Source: Gammaproteobacteria bacterium (GTDB lineage: Bacteria; Pseudomonadota; Gammaproteobacteria; Steroidobacterales; Rariloculaceae). From it: a stretch of DNA of 19,156 bases. The notes under the pieces were generated by a model. That model did no database searches. It saw nothing but the letters and a program-made list of their open reading frames with translations, and had not been told where the DNA came from. A program made the translations under genes and the position numbers. Each line of letters opens with the position of its first letter. The stretch's first letter is position 1. Where the stretch lies: assembly GCA_017577365.1 (NCBI GenBank), contig PKRJ01000064.1, forward strand, positions 1-19,156, written 5' to 3'. Positions 1-7,251 of the stretch are shown here, piece after piece.

Positions 1-800
<800 letters not shown>

Positions 801-936
801 ATAACACCCAAGGGGTGTGGCCGGCGCGCGTGACGCGCCCGGTACGCGACAGCTTGAAGAGACGTGCGTCGCTCGACGGATCATTCCAAATTGACGCGTA
901 GGTCGACGCAACGCGTCGACGCTGCGCAAACCGGTT
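801..936 (+). other. 23S-5S internal transcribed spacer with three hairpins
   Basis: This 136-base spacer has no tRNA. It holds three perfect inverted repeats: ACACCC/GGGTGT (804-809 with 813-818), GGCGCG/CGCGCC (823-828 with 834-839) and GTCGACGC/GCGTCGAC (902-909 with 913-920, loop AAC). The last stands 16 bases before 5S. Such stems are typical of RNase III or other processing sites in rRNA precursors; that role is inferred, only the repeats are seen. Confidence 0.7.
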
Positions 937-1054
937 TGCCTGGCGGCCATAGCGGACGGGAACCACCCGATCCCATCCCGAACTCGGAAGTGAAAACGTC
1001 CAGCGCCGATGGTAGTGTGGGCTTGCCCACGCGAGAGTAGGTCACTGCCAGGCA
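937..1054 (+). rRNA. rrf: 5S ribosomal RNA
   Basis: Complete 5S rRNA. The 5' TGCCTGGC at 937 pairs with the 3' GCCAGGCA ending at about 1054, forming the terminal helix. Internal landmarks are typical: CCGAACTCGGAAGTGAAA in helices II/III and GCGCCGATGGTAGTGTGG leading to helices IV/V, followed by GCGAGAGTAGGTC. The length of about 118 bases fits bacterial 5S. It closes the rrn operon and is followed at once by an intrinsic terminator. Confidence 0.97.
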
Positions 1055-1068
1055 CTTGATCACGAGAA

Positions 1069-1102
1069 CCCCGGCTGCGGCGAACGCGGCCGGGGTTTTT
1101 TT
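1069..1102 (+). terminator. Intrinsic terminator of the rRNA operon
   Basis: An 11-pair stem (1069-1079 with 1085-1095, one T-G wobble) with a five-base loop GCGAA is followed by seven T residues (1096-1102). It lies 15 bases after 5S. Read on the minus strand, the same stem sits just past the stop of the convergent lipocalin-like gene and is followed by only a weak T-run (TTCTCG), so it may also help end that transcript. Confidence 0.95.
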
Positions 1103-1133
1103 GCTCTAGGACGGCTTTTTCGCGGTGCCGTGG

Positions 1134-2333
1134 TCAACGATAGCCGGCGAGCTCGACGTAGCCGTGACCTGTGACCGGCTCGCCGTTCGCCCGCCCCGAG
1201 ACCCTGACCGCGCCCTCCCAGTAGCGCACGCTCAACACGAGCTCTTGCTCGTCGAGGACCGGCCGCATCTCGAGCTCGATCCCGAGCCGCGGAAGCGTCG
1301 CGCGCCATGCGATCGGATAACGCACGCCGCTGCGCGTGCTGCGCCAATGCTCGAGCGGCGTGAGCGCGAAATCGCCGGGGCCGATCGATCGACGCGTGCC
1401 GTCCGCCTCCACGAGGGAGCCGCCGCTGAACGGGCTCGTCGAGCCGTCGTGCCGGCGCAGCCGATAGAGCATCAGATCCCTTCCGTCGGAGAGCTGAATC
1501 GCGAACCAATCCCAACCTTCGACGTCGGGAGACAACGCGCTCGTCGACCATTCGCGATCCATCCACGCGAGCCCTTCGACGGCCTCGGTACGGCCGGCGA
1601 CCGTGATCGAGCCCCGGGCTGCAAGGCGCGTCAGCGAGTAGTAGTACGACGCATTGCCGGGCTCCGGACCCTTCGCATCGACGCCGCGATCGCCGTGAAG
1701 CACGGCCGGTTTCAAGCTCTCGACGTCCAGGGAAACCGCGATGCGCTCGCCGCGCGCGTCCAGCGAGAACTTCGCCGCGCCGTCGTCGTCCCCTTCGAGG
1801 CGCCAGCTCTCGACCCAGATCGCGAGCGGATCGCTTCGCGCGCCGGCAAGGCCGAGCGCGGCTCGCGCGAGCCGCTCCTCCGCGACGAATTGCCGTCGGC
1901 GCGTATCCGTCACGGCGAGATGCGCCATATAGACCTGATTAGTGCTCCACGCGGAGCCCGAATCGGCGTCGGGCGCCGTCGGCGTCAACGCGAAGCGAAA
2001 GAACGTGAGCTCGAAGCCGAAATGATCGCCCGACTCGTTCGTCAGATTGCCGGTGAAATACCACCACTCGGTGCGGTATTCCGGATGACTCGCGTGATCC
2101 TCCGGAAAACGGAACGGCCGAGGAGAGCTCACCCGCGCGAAGTCCCCGACTTGCCCGGTGTCGTCGGCGAGGAATCGAATGCCGGTCGGGACGTCGGAGC
2201 GCGCGATGGTCGGGCTCGAGACGTCGCGCCGCGCGACGTCCGTGCTCGGCGCGCGTTCGCAGCCCGAGGCGACCAAAGCGCTCGCAAGGGTGATACCGCA
2301 AAGGAGTCTCGTGACGGCGCATCGGCGAGCCAT
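1134..2333 (-). CDS. AttH-like lipocalin/CrtC-family lipoprotein
   Basis: A 399-residue protein with an N-terminal lipoprotein signal: basic start, hydrophobic run and a lipobox-like ASGC with Cys25, so it should be membrane-anchored outside the cytoplasm. The mature part has the hallmark of the lipocalin-like CrtC/AttH family, HPEYRTEWWYFTGNL at about residues 83-97, and a later WMDREWS stretch near residue 260 that is also typical. The family shares a fold with carotenoid 1,2-hydratases, but no carotenoid gene is nearby. The start lies 4 bases after the stop of the FtsX permease, so the two are translated together. As the last gene of an ATPase-permease-lipoprotein operon it is best read as the accessory lipoprotein of an AttEFGH-type transporter. 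Substrate unknown; AttEFGH systems are named after Agrobacterium genes. No enzymatic activity is assigned. Confidence 0.85.
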   Translation of the reverse strand: MARRCAVTRLLCGITLASALVASGCERAPSTDVARRDVSSPTIARSDVPTGIRFLADDTGQVGDFARVSSPRPFRFPEDHASHPEYRTEWWYFTGNLTNESGDHFGFELTFFRFALTPTAPDADSGSAWSTNQVYMAHLAVTDTRRRQFVAEERLARAALGLAGARSDPLAIWVESWRLEGDDDGAAKFSLDARGERIAVSLDVESLKPAVLHGDRGVDAKGPEPGNASYYYSLTRLAARGSITVAGRTEAVEGLAWMDREWSTSALSPDVEGWDWFAIQLSDGRDLMLYRLRRHDGSTSPFSGGSLVEADGTRRSIGPGDFALTPLEHWRSTRSGVRYPIAWRATLPRLGIELEMRPVLDEQELVLSVRYWEGAVRVSGRANGEPVTGHGYVELAGYR

Positions 2334-2337
2334 CGTG

Positions 2338-4854
2338 TCATTCCTCCCGCAGCGCCCTGCCGAGCTCGACGCGCCGTGCGCGCGACGCCGGATAGATGCC
2401 CGCGAGGAACGCTGCGCCGACCGCGAGCGCGATGCCGACGAGCACGGGCCGCGGATCCGGCTCGAGGCTCATCGTCCAGCCGAACGAGCGGCGATTGATC
2501 ACGTGAACGAGCAACGCCGCGAGCACGCTCCCCATGGGCACGGCCGCGAGCCCGGCCGCGGCGCCCAAGAGCGTCGTTTGCGCGAGCGTCAATGCCGCGA
2601 GCCCTCCGGGACCGAGCCCGACCGCGCGCAGCACGGCGCGCTCGCGCGCGCGCTCGAGCTCGATCGACAGCGCCGAGCTCAGCACGCCGAGAAAAGCGAT
2701 CGAGCCCGCGAGAAGCCGCAACACCTCCGTGATCTTGAACGTTCGATCGAAGACCGCGAGGGAGACGTCGACGACGCCCTCGGTCGACACGATTCGTCCG
2801 CGGTCGCGGGGCACGAGCGCGGCGAGCCGCGCCGCGACTTCGTCGATCCGCGCACGATCGGCGACGTGCACGCCGATGCTCGAGATCGCACGGTCGTTCC
2901 ACAGCGCCCGGTATTGCTCGAGCGACATGAGCGCGGCGCTGCCCGCCGCGTTGTAGTCGCGATAGATCGCCACGATCGGGAAAGCCCGCTCGCCCGTGCT
3001 CGTCGGCAGCACGAGACGGTCTCCGAGCTCGAGCCCTTGCCGATAGGCGAACGGCTCGGATAGAGCGATGCTCGGCTCGCGCGCGAGCCTCTCGAGCGCG
3101 TCCTGTGACGACGCGACGAGCACGAGCCCGAAACCTTCCGGACCCGGCGTCACGGCCCTGAGCACGAGCTCGCCGTAGCGCGTCGGCAGACGAGCGACCC
3201 TCGTCAGGCCGATGCCCTCGACTCCGGGCAGCTCCCGCAGCGATGCGACGAGCGCGTCGACCGGCTCGTCGCCTTCGAGCGACACGTAAAGGTCCGCCGT
3301 CAGCGTCGTCTCGAGCCATCGGACGACGCTCGCGCGGAAGCTCGCGATCATGAGCCCGATGCCGACGACCGTCGCGACCGCGACCGCGAGCGCGGACGCG
3401 GCGACACCGGTTCGGCTGAGCGACGCGGTGACCCCGCGCACCGCAAGCAGGCCGGGCAGGCCGAACGCCCGGCCGGCCGGTGCGTCTAGAACGCGCATGA
3501 GCGCGGCCGTGGCGGCGGGTGTCGCGAGCGCTCCGGAGAGGAGAACGCAGAACAGCCCCGCGAAAGCCGTCGCGAGCGAGCTCGGCGCGGCGGCGAGCAG
3601 GAGCGCGCCGGTGCCGAGGACGGGCGGCGCCGCGAGCGCGGCGACCCGGCTCCGTGCGCGGCTCGACCGCTCGAGCGCGGAGCGCTGCATGACGTCGGCC
3701 GGCTTGCCGCGAGAGGCGTCGAGCGCGGGGCCGAGCGCCGCGACCAGCGTCGCCCCGAGACCGAGCGCCGCGCCGCCGACATAAAGCCACGGCGACGGCG
3801 ACGCCGCCGAAACGCGCGCCGCGAACGCGAGGTCGCTGATCGTGTCGAGCATCAGCTCGACGAGGCCGCGCGCGAGCCAATGTCCGAACGCGAGCCCGAT
3901 CACCGTCGCGATCGCGCCGATCGCGAGCGCTTCGCCGAGCACGCCGAGCAACAGCTCCCGCCGCGCAAGCCCGATCGCGAGCATCGTGCCGATCGCGGCG
4001 CGGCGTTGCACGATCGCGAAAGCCATCGTCGAGTAGATGAGAAACATCCCGACGACGAGCGCGAGCAGGCCGAGCGCGGTGAGGTTCGTGTGAAAGGCGG
4101 TCGTGAGCTGCTCGAAGGCCGGATCCCGGCCGGCGGGCACGAGCGTCGCGCCGGCCGGCAGAGCCGCCGCGAGCCGCGCCGCGGTCGCGGCGTCGAGCCG
4201 AAGATCGATACGGTCGAGCGAGCCCCGTCGGTCCGCGAGCCGCTGCACCGTGGCGATGTCGGCGACGAGCGGAAGCTCGGCGTCCGGCGAGCCGCCGCGG
4301 ACCGTCCCGACCGGCCTCAACGCCTGGACGCGTCCGCCGATGCGCGCGTCGATGGCGATCGTCCCGCGCTCGCCGTCGACGCCGAGGTCTCCGATCCCGA
4401 GCTCGTCCGCGAGCGCGTCGGGCAGGAGCACCGCGTCGCGCACCGTCATGAGGTCGAAAGCTTCGTCGGCCCCGCCGGGCACGAGCCCGACCAGGCTGCG
4501 GACGATCGGTTCCTTGACCGGATCGATGCCGAGGAGGCGAGCGCGCTGCGGCGGCTTAACGGCGAGCTCGACCTCCGCTTCGACGACCGGCGCCGCGGCC
4601 GTGACGCCGAGGTCCGTGACGATCTCGGCATAGAGCGATTCCGGTAGCGCATCTCCGACGGGAAGCACCCGATGCGTCGTGCGGCCGACGAGCGCCTCGG
4701 ACGAAAGCTCGAAGGCGCGCCTCGCGCTGTCGTTCGCGAGCGAGACGCCGACGTGCACGGCCACGCCGAGCGCGACGCCCGCGATCGCGAGCGCGAGCTG
4801 CCACGGGTGCCGGCGATAGAAGCGCAGCGCGGCGAGGAGCAGGAGGGCTTTCAT
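2338..4854 (-). CDS. FtsX/MacB-type ABC transporter permease (large, two FtsX domains)
   Basis: An 838-residue inner-membrane permease. An N-terminal membrane segment (about residues 19-40) is followed by a large periplasmic domain (about 45-265), three membrane segments around 265-385, further hydrophobic segments near 410-460, a second periplasmic domain after about 500, and a C-terminal FtsX block of three membrane spans (about 715-830). This is the duplicated FtsX layout of large Lol/MacB-superfamily permeases, which move lipids, lipoproteins or peptides from the outer leaflet of the inner membrane rather than importing solutes. Its ATG overlaps the TGA of the ATPase gene (ATGA at 4851-4854), so translation is coupled. 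It may correspond to AttF and AttG joined in one chain; that reading comes from size and position, not from alignment. The substrate cannot be told from sequence. Confidence 0.9.
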   Translation of the reverse strand: MKALLLLAALRFYRRHPWQLALAIAGVALGVAVHVGVSLANDSARRAFELSSEALVGRTTHRVLPVGDALPESLYAEIVTDLGVTAAAPVVEAEVELAVKPPQRARLLGIDPVKEPIVRSLVGLVPGGADEAFDLMTVRDAVLLPDALADELGIGDLGVDGERGTIAIDARIGGRVQALRPVGTVRGGSPDAELPLVADIATVQRLADRRGSLDRIDLRLDAATAARLAAALPAGATLVPAGRDPAFEQLTTAFHTNLTALGLLALVVGMFLIYSTMAFAIVQRRAAIGTMLAIGLARRELLLGVLGEALAIGAIATVIGLAFGHWLARGLVELMLDTISDLAFAARVSAASPSPWLYVGGAALGLGATLVAALGPALDASRGKPADVMQRSALERSSRARSRVAALAAPPVLGTGALLLAAAPSSLATAFAGLFCVLLSGALATPAATAALMRVLDAPAGRAFGLPGLLAVRGVTASLSRTGVAASALAVAVATVVGIGLMIASFRASVVRWLETTLTADLYVSLEGDEPVDALVASLRELPGVEGIGLTRVARLPTRYGELVLRAVTPGPEGFGLVLVASSQDALERLAREPSIALSEPFAYRQGLELGDRLVLPTSTGERAFPIVAIYRDYNAAGSAALMSLEQYRALWNDRAISSIGVHVADRARIDEVAARLAALVPRDRGRIVSTEGVVDVSLAVFDRTFKITEVLRLLAGSIAFLGVLSSALSIELERARERAVLRAVGLGPGGLAALTLAQTTLLGAAAGLAAVPMGSVLAALLVHVINRRSFGWTMSLEPDPRPVLVGIALAVGAAFLAGIYPASRARRVELGRALREE

Positions 4855-5552
4855 CGTTCCTCGGCCGCATCGGCCGGCAGCAGGCGGCCGTGGCGGATCG
4901 TCAGCACGCGATCCGCGCGCCCGACGACCTCACGGCTGTGCGTCGCCATCACCAGCGTCGCGCCGTGCTTGCGGCACGCGTCGTCGAGCAGGCCGAGCAC
5001 CCGCTCGGCGGTTTCGAGATCGAGATTGCCGGTCGGCTCGTCGGCGAGCACGAGCCCGGGGGCGTGCGCGAGCGCGCGGGCGATCGCGACCCGCTGCTGC
5101 TCGCCGCCGGAAAGCTCCTCCGGGAAGCGATCGCCCGTGCCTTCGAGCCCGAGCTCGGCGAGCAGCGCGGTGACGCGCGCGCCGGCCTCGGCGCCGTCGA
5201 TGCCGTTCAACGCGAGCGGCAGCCGGATGTTCTCCGCGACCGTAAGGGTCGGAATCAGATTGAAAAACTGAAAGACGAAGCCGATCTCCCGGCGGCGAAA
5301 TCGCGCGCGCTCGGCCTCCGTCATCCGCTCGAGCCGAACGCCGCCGTGCTCGACGCTGCCCGCATCCGGCGTCTCGAGCCCGCCGAGCAGCCGAAGCAGC
5401 GTCGATTTCCCCGAGCCGCTGCGGCCCATGATTACGACAAATTCTCCGCGTTTTGCAGAGAAATTAACGTTGTTGAGCACGATCGTGCTTCCATACGCTT
5501 TGCACACCTTTTCGAGCCGTACCCGACCGTCGAAAATTGTCTCGCGTTCCAT
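4851..5552 (-). CDS. LolD/MacB-type ABC transporter ATPase
   Basis: A 233-residue nucleotide-binding subunit with all motifs intact: Walker A GRSGSGKST (43-51), Q-loop Gln95, signature LSGGEQQR (147-154), Walker B LVLADEPTGNLD (167-178) and the switch His in ATHS. The LADEPTGNLD form and the short length are typical of the LolD/MacB/FtsE branch that works with FtsX-type permeases, as encoded next door. The open frame continues 92 codons upstream, to 5828, but that part is low-complexity and overlaps the divergent small gene. I chose the ATG at 5552, where homology begins. No Shine-Dalgarno sequence precedes it; a possible -10 TAGCAT lies 8 bases upstream, suggesting a leaderless or nearly leaderless mRNA. 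The first 40 or so codons are unusually A/T-rich. First gene of the operon. Confidence 0.92.
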   Translation of the reverse strand: MERETIFDGRVRLEKVCKAYGSTIVLNNVNFSAKRGEFVVIMGRSGSGKSTLLRLLGGLETPDAGSVEHGGVRLERMTEAERARFRRREIGFVFQFFNLIPTLTVAENIRLPLALNGIDGAEAGARVTALLAELGLEGTGDRFPEELSGGEQQRVAIARALAHAPGLVLADEPTGNLDLETAERVLGLLDDACRKHGATLVMATHSREVVGRADRVLTIRHGRLLPADAAEER

Positions 5553-5560
5553 GACGATCG

Positions 5561-5592
5561 ATGCTACGTGGTCAGTCGCGGGTTGCCCACGG
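5561..5592 (-). promoter_or_regulatory. Candidate promoter of the ATPase-permease-lipoprotein operon
   Basis: On the minus strand, TGGGCA (5588-5583) is followed by a 17-base spacer and TAGCAT (5566-5561), each matching four of six consensus bases. The predicted start of transcription falls at or next to the ATG at 5552. The ten-base block CCGTGGGCAA (5592-5583) recurs upstream of the phosphatidyltransferase gene. An inverted repeat GTCGCGG/CCGCGAC (5575-5581 with 5597-5603) covers the -35 area and might be an operator. Confidence 0.45.
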
Positions 5593-5685
5593 TAATCCGC
5601 GACGATGCTTTGCTTGCAGACGGGGCCGAGGACCGGCGGACGATGCTTCAGGCAAGCGAAGGGCGTAGGTTTCAGGAACGACTCA

Positions 5686-5880
5686 ATGCCGTACGACGAG
5701 GTTCGTAATTCGTTGAATCGTTTGCGGCAGGCGCTCGAGGACGGCGATGCGCTGTGCGAGCGACATGCCTTGGTCGACGCCATCGAGGCCCTGACGGGCG
5801 CGGTCGAGAGAGATTTCGCGCAGCTCAAGGCGGCATTGAGCCACCTCGCGACGCTGATCGAGCGCAGTTCCCCGAGTTGA
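5686..5880 (+). CDS. Small helical protein of unknown function (64 aa)
   Basis: A 64-residue protein starting MPYDEVRNSLNRLRQAL. It is not a family I recognise with certainty. It is predicted largely alpha-helical, with regularly spaced Leu/Ala and charged residues over almost its whole length and no membrane segment or signal peptide; the pattern loosely recalls small DUF4404-like proteins, which I cannot confirm. AGGAA at 5674-5678 lies seven bases before the ATG, supporting this start over an ATG further up. It is divergent from the ABC operon and convergent with the HAD gene, and its stop codon forms part of a perfect hairpin with the stop of that gene. The early codons are A/T-richer than the surroundings. 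Confidence 0.6.
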   Translation: MPYDEVRNSLNRLRQALEDGDALCERHALVDAIEALTGAVERDFAQLKAALSHLATLIERSSPS

Positions 5881-5897
5881 CCCGCGAGGCGCGGGTC
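5879..5897. terminator. Perfect 8-bp hairpin between convergent stop codons
   Basis: GACCCGCG (5879-5886), loop AGG, CGCGGGTC (5890-5897). The left arm includes two bases of the TGA that ends the small plus-strand gene (5878-5880) and the right arm two bases of the TGA that ends the minus-strand HAD gene (5896-5898). Neither side has a T-run, so it may act as a shared RNA 3'-end stabiliser or weak bidirectional terminator; that role is inferred. Confidence 0.5.
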
Positions 5898-6564
5898 AGC
5901 GAACGAGCGCGGACGCGCGCGATCCTTCCGCGATGATTTCCCAGTCGCGCTCGAGCGCGACCTTGAGCAGCGTGCCGTCGGGCCGCACGGCGACCGGCTC
6001 GCCGACCGCGGACAGCAGGAACAGGTCTCGGCGCGAATCGCCGTAGGCCGTCACGTCCTTCAGGTCGAACCCGAGCTCTCGGGAGAGGCGCAGCACGAGA
6101 ACGAGCTTCGCGGCATCGTACGGGTGCATCTCGGGCGGTTGCGCGAGATAGAGGCCGTTGCGTTGGCTCAATAGCGTCGCGCAGACGTACCCGACGCCGA
6201 GGTGATCGGCGAGCGCCCGCGCGATCGGATACAGCGTGCCGGACATCAGCACGACGATATCGCCGCGGTTCTGATGCTGCTTGAGCCGCTGCACGACGGG
6301 CTCGTAGAGTCGATGCACGAGCTTCTCGGCAACGAACTCCCGTGCGAGCGCCTCGACCTCCTCGACGCGCAGACCCGAGAGGTACGCCTTGTTCTTCCTC
6401 GGCGTGTGGATGCCGCCGATCGGCAGATAGCGGGCCATGAACAGCAGGAACGCGAGCGCCTGCCGCGGGCCCTGCTTGCCGCGCAGCAGCAGATACCGCC
6501 AGAAGGCTCTTTCGGAGCTCCCCGTGACGAGCGTGCCGTCGATGTCGAAGATCGCGAGCCTCAT
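5896..6564 (-). CDS. HAD-superfamily subfamily IB phosphatase
   Basis: A 222-residue cytoplasmic hydrolase of the HAD-IB type. The four catalytic motifs are visible: FDIDGTLV with nucleophile Asp7 and Asp9, the Ser of LMSGT (108), Lys153 in DAAKLVLV, and GDSRRD with Asp176 and Asp180. A helical cap lies between residues 15 and 100. The ATG overlaps the stop of the CDP-alcohol phosphatidyltransferase gene (ATGA at 6561-6564), so the two are coupled. E. coli PgpC, a phosphatidylglycerophosphate phosphatase, is also a HAD-IB protein of about this size, so a partner phosphatase removing the phosphate from the transferase product is a reasonable hypothesis. Other HAD-IB members act on phosphoserine or other small phosphates. 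Enzyme class is sure; substrate is not. Confidence 0.88.
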   Translation of the reverse strand: MRLAIFDIDGTLVTGSSERAFWRYLLLRGKQGPRQALAFLLFMARYLPIGGIHTPRKNKAYLSGLRVEEVEALAREFVAEKLVHRLYEPVVQRLKQHQNRGDIVVLMSGTLYPIARALADHLGVGYVCATLLSQRNGLYLAQPPEMHPYDAAKLVLVLRLSRELGFDLKDVTAYGDSRRDLFLLSAVGEPVAVRPDGTLLKVALERDWEIIAEGSRASALVR

Positions 6565-7193
6565 CGCTTCTGCCCTATCGTGCCCAGGATATCGTCCTTT
6601 TGCGACTTCACGAACTCGACGATGACCGGTAATCCGCGCACGATGCAGAGCAGCACCGAGAGGTAGACGAAGAGATAGGTCAGGCCGACGATCAGCGCAT
6701 CGATTCGCTCCCAGATCGCGGGAAGCACGACCGGAAACGGCCGAAGCAGCGCGAGTCCCGCAAAGGCGCACGCCTTGACCACGGCATAGAAGATCCTCAT
6801 GAACTGGCTCGACACGAGAAACTTGCCGAGCGCCGTACGCATCAGCGCGAACGGCGCCACGCCCCGCGATACCGAGTTGCTCGATCGAATCGTGTCGACG
6901 ACGACGCCGCGGATGATGAAGACGAGCGGGACCCAGATCGGGATCAGGTCGAGATCCGCGGCGACGACCCACAGCGTGAGCTCGACGACGCGGTCGCCGG
7001 CGATATCGAACAGCGCGCCGAACAGGCTCGTCTCGTTGCGTTTGCGGGCGATATAGCCGTCGAGCCCGTCGGTGACGAAGATCAGGATGACCAGAAAGAA
7101 GCTCGCGAAATGCCAAGCGCTGATCGGCTGGTAAGCGAGCCAGACGACCACGAGCAGCAGGATCAGCCGGCTCAGCGTCACGAGATTGGCCAT
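6561..7193 (-). CDS. CDP-alcohol phosphatidyltransferase family protein
   Basis: A 210-residue integral membrane enzyme that exchanges CMP of a CDP-linked lipid for an alcohol head group, as in PgsA, Pcs or PIP synthases. The full signature D-x2-D-G-x2-A-R-x8-G-x3-D-x3-D is present, with Asp42, Asp45, Gly46, Ala49, Arg50, Gly59, Asp63 and Asp67. Several hydrophobic helices are evident (about 10-40, 70-95, 125-150 and 155-190). The acceptor alcohol cannot be read from the motif; glycerol-3-phosphate is possible given the coupled HAD-IB phosphatase. A perfect -10 (TATAAT) ends seven bases before the ATG and there is no Shine-Dalgarno sequence, so the mRNA is probably leaderless. First gene of a two-gene operon. 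Confidence 0.9.
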   Translation of the reverse strand: MANLVTLSRLILLLVVVWLAYQPISAWHFASFFLVILIFVTDGLDGYIARKRNETSLFGALFDIAGDRVVELTLWVVAADLDLIPIWVPLVFIIRGVVVDTIRSSNSVSRGVAPFALMRTALGKFLVSSQFMRIFYAVVKACAFAGLALLRPFPVVLPAIWERIDALIVGLTYLFVYLSVLLCIVRGLPVIVEFVKSQKDDILGTIGQKR

Positions 7194-7200
7194 GACGCCG

Positions 7201-7230
7201 ATTATACGCGCGGGTTCGGATTGCCCACGG
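7201..7230 (-). promoter_or_regulatory. Candidate leaderless promoter of the phosphatidyltransferase operon
   Basis: On the minus strand a consensus TATAAT lies at 7206-7201, seven bases before the ATG at 7193, which places the expected transcription start at the A of the start codon. Upstream, TGGGCA sits 15 bases away, within CCGTGGGCAA (7230-7221), identical to the block before the ABC operon. The short spacer makes the -35 assignment weaker than the -10. Confidence 0.55.
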
Positions 7231-7251
7231 CGACGATAAGACGGCGTGCCG

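Noticed and set aside
801..936. A tRNA in the 23S-5S spacer
   Set aside because: The hairpins there do not form a cloverleaf and no T-loop motif is present.
1125..2498. Long plus-strand frame (457 codons) opposite the lipocalin-like gene
   Set aside because: Arg/Ala/Pro-rich translation typical of an antisense frame in GC-rich DNA, and it runs through a gene with clear family motifs.
2129..3880. Second minus-strand frame of 583 codons within the permease
   Set aside because: Out-of-frame shadow of the FtsX permease, extremely Arg/Ala-rich with no recognisable domain.
4851..5828. Longer form of the ATPase with 92 extra N-terminal residues
   Set aside because: The extension has no similarity to ABC ATPases, overlaps the divergent small gene, and homology starts at the ATG at 5552.
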